A stretch of 64,000 bases of DNA from Suilimivivens sp963618065. Lineage in GTDB: Bacteria; Bacillota; Clostridia; Lachnospirales; Lachnospiraceae. The translations under genes were made by a program, and so were the position numbers. The first letter of the stretch is position 1. Each line of letters starts with the position of its first letter. The DNA is taken from NCBI GenBank assembly GCA_963618065.1, contig CAVERH010000002.1, positions 60,196 to 124,195 on the forward strand. Direction: 5' to 3'. A model generated the notes under the pieces. That model was not told where the DNA came from, did no database searches, and worked only from the letters and a program-made list of their open reading frames with translations. Positions 41,901 to 51,719 of this stretch are shown piece after piece.

Positions 41901-44432
41901 CTATTGCTGCACCGCCTCAATAACAAGTCTTGTGTCATTACCGGAATATTCACAGGTAACCAGATCAATTACCGGCTTTTGTAAATCATCCTGAGTCTCG
42001 GTGAAATCCAGATCCTCGTATTCCTTCACATAGATATCTGAAATTTCATATTCATAGACCTTCGTTTCGGTAATGATGTAAATATTTCCGCATTTTTCCC
42101 GGTAATCCTTATCCTGCCAATATTTCATCAAGGGCTGGAACATACTTCCGTCACGCATATGGTGGCCGTAAACAACAGCTCTTCCCTTTTCAAAGGGATC
42201 TGTCTGTGTACTATCCACATAGATCGCTCCGCTCTTAGCCTCTGCACCATCTACCGCATGTGTCAGATAATATTCGTCCGTTGAAGCAACCACCGGATAA
42301 CTGATCTTTCCGTCACACGCATAAATCCAGGCCACACAGTCCTGATTCACTTCCTTTAACGCAGCGAAATCAACAATCGGAAGTCCCTTCTCCTGACAAT
42401 AATCCTCTATCGGATCAGACTCCTCTGCGAAAGACTCCCCGGAGCTTTCTGCCGACTCTGTAAGAACCTGCTCTTTAATCGTATCATTATGCTTTCTCAT
42501 TTCATAATACCGGACACAGATAAGAATCAATGCCGCCAGACATATCATACACAGGAATCCCAGAATATAACGAAGCAGATCCCCTGCTGTGATACGATAT
42601 GTTTCCTGACTTTCCCCTCTATTCTCCCTGCTGCCGTCTTCCATGATACGATTTTTGCGCTTAGTATTCTTCAACAAGGTGAGAAAAAGGAACAAAAAGC
42701 CTGATATTCCTGCACCAATCAGAGTTAACAGGAATGATGAATCATCTCCCGTGCGGTGATACCTGCGTCTTCCCAAAACACCATTTTCATCATAAAAATA
42801 TTCCCAAAGCACTCCGTCCTCTTCTTCAATCCATGGACTCGGATAAATCGTTGGCGATGGTGATGCCGAAGCCTTAGGAGATACCGATGGAATCGGTGAA
42901 GGCCTCTGAGAGGGTTCTGCCGATGGCTCCGGTGATGATTCAGGAACCGGAGATTCGGTTGGCTGCGAGGAAGGAACCGGAGTTGGTCTATCACGCTCAC
43001 AGCCAAGCTTCAGGTCAATCGTCAAATCATAGATCCATTTTAAATCACGTACTCCGTCTGCTTCAGTCTCAATCAGTGCCGGTAACGAAATGATATAGGG
43101 AATCGCCCGATAGGTCGCATTTCCGGCCCTCACCGGTCTGACACATACCAGATATAAGCCTGCCTCCATATCGGAGCAGCTTCCTTCATTATGCAGAATC
43201 GTCAGTTCATAGCTTGGGACAGTCTTCGGAACCGTCTCCCAGTCACTCACCTGAAGATAGGAAGCCGCCTTGTGGGCAAGAGCTTCAAGCGCTTCGGCTG
43301 TCGTCGCTGTAGAGAGACTCTCCGCATACAAATCCTCATATCCGGGAATGGATCGGTATCTTCCGTACTCAGTGATTTCTGCAATACGATAAAGCCTTAC
43401 CTCTATGCTCTGCGCTTTCAGCTCCTCCCGGTATGCTAACGGAATCTCCAGACTAACCGAACAACTGCCCTCGACATTTACATTTTCGGCCGCGTAAGAA
43501 TCCATCGACTGTGACATCAGCAAAGAAAGCAGCAATACCACAGGCAGTATGGCTCTCAGAGGCTTTTGAGCTTTCCTGTTCTTATTCCTCAATAAGCGTA
43601 CGATCAGCAGTGTAACCGCCATGCAGACAGCCGTAATACCAAGCCCCAGACAGATCCACATGAAATAATTGGTATGCACGCTCTGAACAACCTGCGTTTC
43701 CTCAACAACCACCTGTTCCTCCTCATACGGCACACGATGTCCTCTCACCAGAAGCCGGTGCGAATTAATTCCATACGGTGTACAGGTTACCAGTGTCACA
43801 TAATCCTTTCCTTCCTCTACCCCCAGTGCTTCCGTATCGGATGGCTCTACCGTCAGAATCTGATCAACCTCATAGGCAAGAACATCATCCAGAATATAAA
43901 GAAAAAACTGATCTCCCTCCTCCAGCTGATCAATATCGGTAAATAGCGATGCTCCCGGAAGTCCACGATGCGCCGCAATTGCAGAATGAGTTCCCTCTCC
44001 TCCGACAGGAAGGGAGGAACCCTGAATATGCCCTGCTCCATTTTGAAGAACCTCCTCAGAGGTGGTATGATAAATAGGAATTCTCTCTCCGATTTTGGGG
44101 ATGTAAATATAACCCATCATGCCATCCTCATTGATGTTCAGACAGGACATATATTCCTTATCCTCTTCCGTCATTCCCTCTGTCCGGATAAAGCTGTCCG
44201 GAATGATAATCGGCGAAAGAGCTTCGTTATATGCATGCGCCCGCTCCCATTCATCGACCAGTCCTTCATCCACGAATTTTTCATTTGCGGCCTGCTGATA
44301 TTCCTGAAACTTCAAGCTGTCGTTATACTGATTCCACTTATTAGAAAACCAGGGATAAAACAATATGGCAAGGCCAATAAGGAATCCGACTGCCATTATA
44401 ATCTTTAAAAAAATCCTTAGGGAATTTTTCAT
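41901..44432 (-). CDS. Fusion: class C sortase, pilin-like segment, class B-like sortase
   Basis: 843 residues in one uninterrupted frame. Part 1 (about 1-280) is a pilus-type class C sortase: TM near 10-28, His 155 (AIAAHRGLPG), Cys 217 (TLVTCTPYG), Arg 226, closing TM 256-279. Part 2 (about 290-595) begins with a signal-peptide-like stretch ending SYAAEN, has a beta-rich pilin-like body and a Pro/Ser-rich linker, and ends in YHRTGDDSS plus a TM and basic tail, a cell-wall sorting signal with LPxTG decayed to YHRTG. Part 3 (about 620-843) is a class B-like sortase with its own TM, His 757 (VVYGHHMRDGS), Cys 827 (LVTCEYS) and Arg 835. ATG 44432 has GGGAGG upstream. I know of no named family with this layout. 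Confidence 0.9.
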   Translation of the reverse strand: MKNSLRIFLKIIMAVGFLIGLAILFYPWFSNKWNQYNDSLKFQEYQQAANEKFVDEGLVDEWERAHAYNEALSPIIIPDSFIRTEGMTEEDKEYMSCLNINEDGMMGYIYIPKIGERIPIYHTTSEEVLQNGAGHIQGSSLPVGGEGTHSAIAAHRGLPGASLFTDIDQLEEGDQFFLYILDDVLAYEVDQILTVEPSDTEALGVEEGKDYVTLVTCTPYGINSHRLLVRGHRVPYEEEQVVVEETQVVQSVHTNYFMWICLGLGITAVCMAVTLLIVRLLRNKNRKAQKPLRAILPVVLLLSLLMSQSMDSYAAENVNVEGSCSVSLEIPLAYREELKAQSIEVRLYRIAEITEYGRYRSIPGYEDLYAESLSTATTAEALEALAHKAASYLQVSDWETVPKTVPSYELTILHNEGSCSDMEAGLYLVCVRPVRAGNATYRAIPYIISLPALIETEADGVRDLKWIYDLTIDLKLGCERDRPTPVPSSQPTESPVPESSPEPSAEPSQRPSPIPSVSPKASASPSPTIYPSPWIEEEDGVLWEYFYDENGVLGRRRYHRTGDDSSFLLTLIGAGISGFLFLFLTLLKNTKRKNRIMEDGSRENRGESQETYRITAGDLLRYILGFLCMICLAALILICVRYYEMRKHNDTIKEQVLTESAESSGESFAEESDPIEDYCQEKGLPIVDFAALKEVNQDCVAWIYACDGKISYPVVASTDEYYLTHAVDGAEAKSGAIYVDSTQTDPFEKGRAVVYGHHMRDGSMFQPLMKYWQDKDYREKCGNIYIITETKVYEYEISDIYVKEYEDLDFTETQDDLQKPVIDLVTCEYSGNDTRLVIEAVQQ

Positions 44433-44450
44433 TTGACCCTCCCATATTGC

Positions 44451-44478
44451 CCCTTTCCCAAGGGAGGTAGGGAAAGGG
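44451..44478 (-). promoter_or_regulatory. GC-rich hairpin between pilin and sortase fusion
   Basis: Perfect 9-bp stem CCCTTTCCC/GGGAAAGGG with a 10-nt loop, 12 nt after the pilin stop and without a T-run. It probably sets pilin-to-sortase mRNA ratios by processing or partial termination. Confidence 0.6.
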
Positions 44479-44489
44479 ACATCCATTGA

Positions 44490-46115
44490 TTACTGTTTAT
44501 TCTTTTTCTTTCCTAATGCAATAAATACAGAACCGAATACTGCCATCATAACCACTGCAACAATCGTAATTACGATAATACCAACACCACCGGTTTCAGG
44601 AAGCTTAATCATTGGTGTATTGTTAATTGCAAAAGTTCCATCGTTACTCAAAATAATATTTCCGGCATCATCTTTCTCATACTTAAAGGTAAGGGAATTC
44701 GTTTTTCCATCACCAATCTGAACCGTGTAATTCTTCAATTCACCTGTCAGTTCATCGTATGTAGGATTAATGACTATCTTATAGTCCGTCTTATCAAGTG
44801 CATAACCAAGTGGTGCCTTTGATTCTCTCAGATAATAGGTACCTGCATCAAGACCTGTTGCCGTAAGCTTACCTCCATTTTTTGAAGCAATGTGGTCATT
44901 CTTCATTTTGGTAGGGTCCAGCTTTCCTGCATCGTCAAAATACAGAACGTTTTTATTCTCATCGAGAAGCTGGAACTCCGCTCCGTCCAGTTTCACCTTA
45001 TTGTCCTCAACCGTAGTCGTTTTCACGCCATATTTTGTTACTTCAGTTGTTTCCGTTGAACCGGTTCCATTCACCAATGTATCAATACCAAAGGTATAGT
45101 GATATGTTTTACTTTCCTTCGGTTGACTTAAATCCTCAGAACCCGGCGTACTTGACCAGCGTATGGTTGCCACATTCAGGTCAGAATCAAAATTTACTTT
45201 TGCAGCATCCGTTACCTTTGCCTGATATGTAATTGCTATCGTACTACCCTTATATTGATAGATGTCAGCTCCCCGCAGCTCCAGCGTAAATCCTGATGTA
45301 TCCTTTGTGAATGTCGTTTCACCACATATTTTTGTATAACGGTCTAATGCTGTACCTTCAATTTTGATAGAACTCACATCAAGAGCCAGCCCACTGGAAA
45401 GTGTATCACTGATTACGAACCGGGTATCATCCACATTCCAATCCTCTGCATAATTCGGAACTGTCAGTTCAATTTTAAAATCAACCGTATCACCAATGCT
45501 GGCATCTCCATGCTTTAAGCCTGTTCCATCCTCTACTACGGTTTTCTCGATAGATGGCTCACTGGATTTCTTAACAGCAAAGGAAATAGACTCCGGAAGA
45601 TATGCCTTTCCATTTTCATCGTATTGATAATTTGCCGGATAAATATTGAAATTATAGGACACTGCCGCGTCCTCCTTGTAAGCAGTAATAACATACAATC
45701 CCGGCTTCACGTCACTAATGATATAGTTTCCACTTTCATTTGCGACTGCTCGATATACGGTTTCATCCACAACAGCATCCCCTCTTCCATCATGGTTTTC
45801 CGTATCCAAAGAGGAATTCAGATGTGTATAAATCCATACGGAATCGTCTGTGGTGAATTTTCCCGATTTTACGGCTTTTTCAATTTTTGCTTGTCCCGCT
45901 GTAGTATATTTCCAGTAGTGGTTTCCGTTTTCATCCACAGCATCCAGCGCAATGGCATATGCATGAACCTCTGACCCTTCCTCAATCCCACTGATAATAA
46001 ACGTCGTGGTTGGAGTCGTTTCCTCTGCCTTTACACTGACAGCCGGCAGCATCGCCCCCAGAGTAACAGCAAACGCCATCACAATGGCTTTTACTCTTTT
46101 CAAATACTTTTTCAT
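44490..46115 (-). CDS. Major LPETG pilin/backbone-type surface protein
   Basis: 541 residues. Signal peptide about 1-30. First domain to about 185 (ends FNIYPANYQYDENG), a second isopeptide-type domain about 195-330 and a SpaA/Cna_B domain about 365-500 containing the E-box-like YYLRESKAPLGY. Then come LPETGG, a TM and a KKKNKQ tail for sortase anchoring. In most backbone pilins the linking Lys sits in a YPK motif. Here the equivalent is YPAN, so another lysine must be used or the protein is anchored rather than polymerised. AAGGAG precedes the ATG. It is flanked by the giant adhesin and the sortase fusion. Confidence 0.9.
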   Translation of the reverse strand: MKKYLKRVKAIVMAFAVTLGAMLPAVSVKAEETTPTTTFIISGIEEGSEVHAYAIALDAVDENGNHYWKYTTAGQAKIEKAVKSGKFTTDDSVWIYTHLNSSLDTENHDGRGDAVVDETVYRAVANESGNYIISDVKPGLYVITAYKEDAAVSYNFNIYPANYQYDENGKAYLPESISFAVKKSSEPSIEKTVVEDGTGLKHGDASIGDTVDFKIELTVPNYAEDWNVDDTRFVISDTLSSGLALDVSSIKIEGTALDRYTKICGETTFTKDTSGFTLELRGADIYQYKGSTIAITYQAKVTDAAKVNFDSDLNVATIRWSSTPGSEDLSQPKESKTYHYTFGIDTLVNGTGSTETTEVTKYGVKTTTVEDNKVKLDGAEFQLLDENKNVLYFDDAGKLDPTKMKNDHIASKNGGKLTATGLDAGTYYLRESKAPLGYALDKTDYKIVINPTYDELTGELKNYTVQIGDGKTNSLTFKYEKDDAGNIILSNDGTFAINNTPMIKLPETGGVGIIVITIVAVVMMAVFGSVFIALGKKKNKQ

Positions 46116-46180
46116 GTTTTCTCTCCTTTTTCATGTGTCATTTGCATGACCGGTTTTGTTTTGGGTTGCCTTTTATATCA

Positions 46181-49100
46181 TCACTCCCTGTTTTCATTGT
46201 GGTGATTCTTTTCCCAAAGGAAAATTCCAATCATCAGACTTCCATATAACAAAAGCACACTATAGAAAAGCAGCGGATACATTCCTCCTTTTCCGGTCTG
46301 CGGCATTTGATATACTGTCTCATCCACAATGGAGAGTGTTAATACCCGGTTAGCTGCATCATAGGATGCTCCGGTATACGCTTCTCCGTTTCTGGTTACT
46401 GTCGCTTCGGTGCCATCCTCACCGATTACTATTTTGATTTCATCCATCTGCGTATATCCCATTGGTGCACAGGTTTCCCGCAGAAGATATGTTGTATTAC
46501 AGGAGAGCTCTAACGGTTCTCCGTTTTCATCCGCAAAGACAAGCGCACCCTTCTGTTGACCATCTGTTCCATCTGAACTGATGACTGAAATAACCTCTGT
46601 CTCTGTTTCCGCCTCCTCTGTCGTATCTATCCGGTATAACGTAAACCTTGCTCCGCCAAGCCGCAGTGCATCGATTGCCTGTGTTCCGTATTTCGTTGCC
46701 TGCAAATTCCAGACAGGCGGCTTCTTTTCATCATAAACCCGAAATACCAGTGTATTTTCTTCCAGAGTCGCCTGCCATGAACCATGCTCTATGCTTTCTT
46801 CTCCCGAAGTCACCGTGCTTTCAGATGTAAGCGTCTGCCCGTTGACCAATATACCGCCATCAGCATCCACCTTAAGAGGAATCTTTTCGTCCATCAGGTA
46901 ATACCCCTCCGGCGCCGACGTTTCTGCAAGCTGGTACTCTTCCCCATTACTGAAGGTGAAATCCGAACCGTTTTCATCCCGAAGAACACCCTTACCGGAG
47001 TCATCCGTGCTGCAGGAAGCCTTCTTCTCCGCACTTTCATCCGTTGTCTGTAATTCAAACGCTGCCCCTCCAAGTGGGAAAGTGTACTCAGCATCCTCGT
47101 ACTTCTCCACACGGATCCTGTAATCGATATTTTCAATAATTACAGAATCAGTATTTTTGATATTTAAGACAATCTCCCTCTCCACAAGCTTTCCTATATC
47201 ATGGTAAGAGCTGTTAATTTCCTGCTCTGTAGTGGACAGAATCCTGTCGTTCGCACGAACCTCTACAACCGATACCTCCTGACCGCTTTCTTCACTGATC
47301 TTGTGATAAATATGCAGGGTTACCACCTGACTCCGAAGGACATAGCTGTCATTCGGCGTTTTCGTTTCCTGCAGCTCATAAATACCATCCTCAATCATCA
47401 GCTTTCCATCTCCGCCCGTAAGATAGAGATATGTGATGCCATCATCAAGTCCCTTCTCCGAGTCTCCTGTCAGAGCACTACTGCCGATTACCTCGGGTGT
47501 TTCCAGCAGATTCCCATCTGCATCGTGTGTACGCACCAGCTGAAACTGTGCATGATTTAAAGCACTCCCGGAAACCATATCCGTTTTCCATAGCTTGATG
47601 CTGTAGTATTCTTTATATGGTTCTGACGGATCGGTACGCTCCACATAGATCAGATAGTTATAATTCTGCATCTGCCGTTTATCTCCCGGCGAATCGGAGG
47701 ACTGGATGGATAAGCTCTGCCCCATGACATCAATATAGGAATACGTTGTGCTATATTTATCTCCCTGATAGGTTGGCCAGTTAGCGGGAGCTTCACTTCT
47801 ATCCAGAGAATTTTTCGCCGGGTCAAAACCTGCGGATACCATAAGCCCTTTGGTTGTATTAATAAAATAACTGCTATAGGTGTAAAATTCCTCCTGCGAT
47901 ATCGTTACCGAGCCGGCGCTTTCTGTCTGTGTTGCATTTTCGACCACGGTATGACCCGGACAGACTGCATTGCTGTTCGGATATGCCGAATCAATATCGA
48001 TATATCCATCACCAATGACCACAAGTCTTCCTGTAATCTTAATAAAGTGCTTCGTTGTACTTGCCCAGTTATTCTGATTCAGGTAGACAATACCATCAAT
48101 ATCTACGACACCCTCCATTCCCAAATAGCCGTAATTATAAATGGCATTCGGTCCATCCAGACAGCGAATGGTAGCCTTTGGCTCACCGCCTTCGCTCTGT
48201 TTTGTTCCACCCTTCAGATAAAAGTAACCGGGACCATCTCCGCTGTCGTCAATATATACTGCCGATCCGGCAGGTGCATAACAATCCTCAATGGTTCCGC
48301 CATACATATTAAATATGTTTTTCTTTCCCGAAAACATGGCGCCAACATAAACAGCACCGCCATATTGCGTTGCCTTAAAATTCCGTATGCAGCCACCATA
48401 CATGTTAAACGTATGGTTTCCCATATTATTTTTGCAAAGCCATATGCATCCTCCCAGCTGTCCTGCAGATGTCACCTTTGAGCCATCCAAAGTACCACCG
48501 TATAAGTTTATGGTTCCGCCATTATATCCCCAAATCAACTGGCGTGAAGCGTAAATAATCCCTCCACCGACACTGTCTTTTATGTTGATCACGGCATTTT
48601 CCCTGCTTAACATAAAATAGGCGCCGTTTGCCATTGTCAGGGTATGTCCGTTCAGATCAATTGTCACAGTTCCGGAAGATAACTGGCACACACCGCTAGC
48701 TGTTGTATCTGCATCCAGTACAATCTCTCCGCCATTGTTATATTGACTAAGACTAATATCTCCGGATACATTAAGAAGCTCTATTTCTGTATTTAAGAGA
48801 CTTTCCAGAAGCATTTTCAAGGCTTTTGAAACATAAAGCTGCTTTTCCTCGCCCGTCATATCTTCATAGCCTTCCAATTCCTCTAACTCCTCATAAATAT
48901 ACGGGAGTTCTTCCTCCAGCATAAGCAATACTTCACCATCCTCCACTTCATACCGGAGTAATATTTCATCTACGAAGCTTCTGATTTCCAGAATGTCGGA
49001 TGCAGAATAATCCTGTACCATCCTGACAATCTCCACAATTTTACGGAAGTTTTCTGTAATACAGCCATCCAAAATTTTCTGTGTAAGCTCCTGCATGAAT

Positions 49101-49774
49101 TCCTCCGTCGTGCTTTCCTCTTCCAGAAATTCATACAAGGTCTGCTTCGTTTGAAACTCGCCCTTTGTCAAAAGTTCCTCAATGACCTGCTGCAATTCCT
49201 CTTCTGATTTATCCGCATATCCATCCATTCCGCGAAGGAACTCCAGAAGCTTCTCTTCTTCTCCGGCTTTGCCTTCTGCTTCCGGCTCCGGACTCCGGCT
49301 CGGAGTTGCAGATGCTTTCTGGAGCTTTTCCCCGGTAGTTTCCGGGCTCTGTGATGAAGATGCATCCGGACTTTTGGCTTCAAGCTCTTCCGGAGTCTGT
49401 GTCGCAGATGAATCCGGGCTGTCCACCTCAGCAGGCTCTGCGCTCTGAGCAGAAGCTGCTTCCGGAGTTTGCGCCGGAGAGACTCCCGGACTCTGTGACG
49501 GAGCTTTATCCGTACTGTCTCCCTCAGCCGACTCTGCGCTCTGAGTAGAAGCTGCTTCCGGAGTCTGTGTTACAGAGTCTTCTGATTTCTGAACCGACAC
49601 AGTCTCTGGACTTTGTGTTTGCATGCTTTCCGGAGTCTGCCCGGATGTAATGGTCAGGTTCTCTGCTTCACTGCTCATTGAAACAGCTTTTATTGAGAAT
49701 ACATTTGCCAGAAGGCATACACACAATATAAGGTTTACAATCCGTTCTAATACTGATTTTTTATGATTTCTCAT
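46181..49774 (-). CDS. Giant LPxTG (MPQTG) adhesin, likely pilus tip protein
   Basis: 1197 residues. Signal peptide (about 1-32), then about 130 residues of Ser/Pro/Thr/Glu-rich degenerate repeats (TQTPE, SQSPE, AQSAE units), an acidic helical region (about 165-330) and a parallel-beta-helix-like region (about 340-620) with recurring INLYGGTLDGS, FNMYGGCIRN and FNMYGGTIEDC turns. At least three SpaA/Cna_B-type domains follow (about 720-1150; TSAPEGYYLMDEKIPL, ETCAPMGYTQMDEI), with the sorting signal MPQTGKGG-TM-basic tail last. Size and modular build fit a tip adhesin. Its ATG overlaps the GGDEF gene stop by 4 nt (ATGA), so it is made together with that signalling protein. Confidence 0.9.
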   Translation of the reverse strand: MRNHKKSVLERIVNLILCVCLLANVFSIKAVSMSSEAENLTITSGQTPESMQTQSPETVSVQKSEDSVTQTPEAASTQSAESAEGDSTDKAPSQSPGVSPAQTPEAASAQSAEPAEVDSPDSSATQTPEELEAKSPDASSSQSPETTGEKLQKASATPSRSPEPEAEGKAGEEEKLLEFLRGMDGYADKSEEELQQVIEELLTKGEFQTKQTLYEFLEEESTTEEFMQELTQKILDGCITENFRKIVEIVRMVQDYSASDILEIRSFVDEILLRYEVEDGEVLLMLEEELPYIYEELEELEGYEDMTGEEKQLYVSKALKMLLESLLNTEIELLNVSGDISLSQYNNGGEIVLDADTTASGVCQLSSGTVTIDLNGHTLTMANGAYFMLSRENAVINIKDSVGGGIIYASRQLIWGYNGGTINLYGGTLDGSKVTSAGQLGGCIWLCKNNMGNHTFNMYGGCIRNFKATQYGGAVYVGAMFSGKKNIFNMYGGTIEDCYAPAGSAVYIDDSGDGPGYFYLKGGTKQSEGGEPKATIRCLDGPNAIYNYGYLGMEGVVDIDGIVYLNQNNWASTTKHFIKITGRLVVIGDGYIDIDSAYPNSNAVCPGHTVVENATQTESAGSVTISQEEFYTYSSYFINTTKGLMVSAGFDPAKNSLDRSEAPANWPTYQGDKYSTTYSYIDVMGQSLSIQSSDSPGDKRQMQNYNYLIYVERTDPSEPYKEYYSIKLWKTDMVSGSALNHAQFQLVRTHDADGNLLETPEVIGSSALTGDSEKGLDDGITYLYLTGGDGKLMIEDGIYELQETKTPNDSYVLRSQVVTLHIYHKISEESGQEVSVVEVRANDRILSTTEQEINSSYHDIGKLVEREIVLNIKNTDSVIIENIDYRIRVEKYEDAEYTFPLGGAAFELQTTDESAEKKASCSTDDSGKGVLRDENGSDFTFSNGEEYQLAETSAPEGYYLMDEKIPLKVDADGGILVNGQTLTSESTVTSGEESIEHGSWQATLEENTLVFRVYDEKKPPVWNLQATKYGTQAIDALRLGGARFTLYRIDTTEEAETETEVISVISSDGTDGQQKGALVFADENGEPLELSCNTTYLLRETCAPMGYTQMDEIKIVIGEDGTEATVTRNGEAYTGASYDAANRVLTLSIVDETVYQMPQTGKGGMYPLLFYSVLLLYGSLMIGIFLWEKNHHNENRE

Positions 49775-51696
49775 GGCTTTTCGTTCCCCTGCTCTGCTTG
49801 TCCTGCCTTACGCTTCTTTTTCTCCTGATACATCTTCTGGTCAGCATCTTCTATAAGCAGACTCAGATCCCTTATTTTGGAAGAACTGTAGATTGCTGCA
49901 CCCATGCTGACCTCTATCTGAAAGGGATTCTCACCGCTTCTGTTCCTCTCATCAATGTTCTGGTGGATATCAGTAATCATCCGGTGTGCCTCAGAAGCTG
50001 TATCACAGCCACTGAAAATTACAAATTCATCTCCTCCGTATCTCATAAGAAGCTGATCTGCTGCTGCCGCCCTCTTCATACAGTCTGCGAGTGCCTTAAT
50101 GAGGGCATCACCAAATTTATGTCCCATTGTGTCATTCACATGCTTGAGTCCGTCAATATCTGCAAAAATAATGTATACTTTTTGATTTTTCTTCCGAAGC
50201 TTCTCAAGCAATCCTTCTGCATAATGAAAGAAGCCTGCGCGGTTATACACATTGGTGAGCGTATCAAAGGCCCACATATTATTCAGTTGATGAATTGTTG
50301 CATTCAGTATTCTTATTTTCCGGATATTTTCAAGTCCGATTCCTATACTCAGTACCCACGCATAATACAGCTCACTTTTCATTGGAAAAAGACTATCCAC
50401 CGATACACAATAACCGTAGCAGTGATTTAGATAATGTATTGGCGAAACAATATACAAATTTCCAGACATCTCCTTTGCCTTCTCCGGGATGATATCCTCA
50501 CGTTGAATGCTGTCGTAATGCACAAATTCGCCGTTCTCATATGCCAGCGAAACGTTCATTTTCCTGGTGTATTCCGTTAAATATAGTTCATTGACATCCT
50601 TGGACCTGGAATACCTCTCTACAAGACCGGCTGCTTCCTCCAGATTACATCTGCAAAGGTAAAAGGACTTCATATCCGTAAGCCGGACATATTTTTTTAA
50701 TGCCTCTATCAGATCCTCTTCTTGTTCAAAGGCTGTAAAATCGGACAGCATTTTCTGGATACTGTTGGAAGCCTGTTGAACAATAAAGACCTGCTCCACA
50801 TACTTTTCCCGAACCTTACGGTAAATTCTTTTGACGGACTGGCAGCCACAGCTTGTTCCCGTTCTGAGCTTTCCCACAAATTTCTTTTTGACCTTGATAA
50901 GCTCTGCTCTGTCCATCGTACAGAGCAGTCTCATGGCCTCATAGCCTACATCCGTCTGACTTCTCGCAATAGTCGTGATTGACGGTGAATGGAATCTGGC
51001 AATATCGTCTCCGTCATAGCCGGTAACGAGTACATCCCCGGGTACGGAATATCCGAATTCCCTGAGCTGATCCACAGCTCCGATCGCCATATTATCATTC
51101 GCACATATGATTGCCTCAGGGATCTTCCCTCTCTCCCTCAAAAAATACTTCACCGCATTTCTTCCACTGTCTGTATCATAATAACCTCTGAAAACACGAT
51201 CCTCTCTGTATTCAATTCCCTCTTCAGCAAGACAATCCCGGTAAGCCTTAAAACGTTCTATCCCCTCCTGATTCGACAACAGACCTGTCACATAAGCAAT
51301 ATCTCGCTTTTTATGCTCGCGGATTACATGCATAATGGTCTGACGCTGCCCCAGATATTCTGATATATATACAAATCCCATACCCTCCATTTTTTCATTG
51401 ATGCTGACTGCCTTAACACCGCTTTCAAGTATCTTCCCGGCAATGCGGTTGGCAACCTCCACCTGCTGAATGGTATTTTTTACCAGAATCACACCATCGA
51501 ATTTTGAAAAATCAGGAAGCTCCATGATCTGATATGCCCCTTGCTTCACAAGCGTATTTTCCTGATAGGTAACCAGATTTGTAAATACAAAAACATTTAT
51601 ATCCTTTTTTTGCGCATAGGATATCATTCCATCCAGCAATTTATGCTGATTGTCAAATGTGATCGCACACATCATGACGGCAATCTGTTTCTTCAA
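49771..51696 (-). CDS. Diguanylate cyclase with LacI-type sugar-sensor domain
   Basis: 641 residues, cytoplasmic. Residues about 1-280 are a periplasmic-binding/LacI-type sensor (IAVMMCAITFDNQHKLLDGM; AIICANDNMAIGAVDQLREFG; VTGYDGDDIARFHSPSITTI) without the DNA-binding helices, so ligand sensing is used for signalling, not repression. A GAF-like middle region (about 290-460) leads to a GGDEF domain with intact RYGGDEF (about 552) and ADIDGLKHVNDTMGH. It should make c-di-GMP. No RxxD inhibitory site is seen before GGDEF. Start is TTG 51696, with AAAGGAAG upstream. Translationally coupled to the adhesin and 23 nt after a chemoreceptor gene. Confidence 0.92.
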   Translation of the reverse strand: MKKQIAVMMCAITFDNQHKLLDGMISYAQKKDINVFVFTNLVTYQENTLVKQGAYQIMELPDFSKFDGVILVKNTIQQVEVANRIAGKILESGVKAVSINEKMEGMGFVYISEYLGQRQTIMHVIREHKKRDIAYVTGLLSNQEGIERFKAYRDCLAEEGIEYREDRVFRGYYDTDSGRNAVKYFLRERGKIPEAIICANDNMAIGAVDQLREFGYSVPGDVLVTGYDGDDIARFHSPSITTIARSQTDVGYEAMRLLCTMDRAELIKVKKKFVGKLRTGTSCGCQSVKRIYRKVREKYVEQVFIVQQASNSIQKMLSDFTAFEQEEDLIEALKKYVRLTDMKSFYLCRCNLEEAAGLVERYSRSKDVNELYLTEYTRKMNVSLAYENGEFVHYDSIQREDIIPEKAKEMSGNLYIVSPIHYLNHCYGYCVSVDSLFPMKSELYYAWVLSIGIGLENIRKIRILNATIHQLNNMWAFDTLTNVYNRAGFFHYAEGLLEKLRKKNQKVYIIFADIDGLKHVNDTMGHKFGDALIKALADCMKRAAAADQLLMRYGGDEFVIFSGCDTASEAHRMITDIHQNIDERNRSGENPFQIEVSMGAAIYSSSKIRDLSLLIEDADQKMYQEKKKRKAGQAEQGNEKP

Positions 51697-51719
51697 TACT
51701 TCTTCCTTTCCCCCAAAGG

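Noticed and set aside
44433..44486. Longer N-terminus of the sortase fusion
   Set aside because: These codons contain the GC-rich hairpin and have no ribosome site; ATG 44432 has GGGAGG.
49771..51696. LacI-family transcriptional repressor
   Set aside because: The sensor resembles LacI ligand domains, but the protein begins directly with the sensor and has no helix-turn-helix; it ends in GGDEF.
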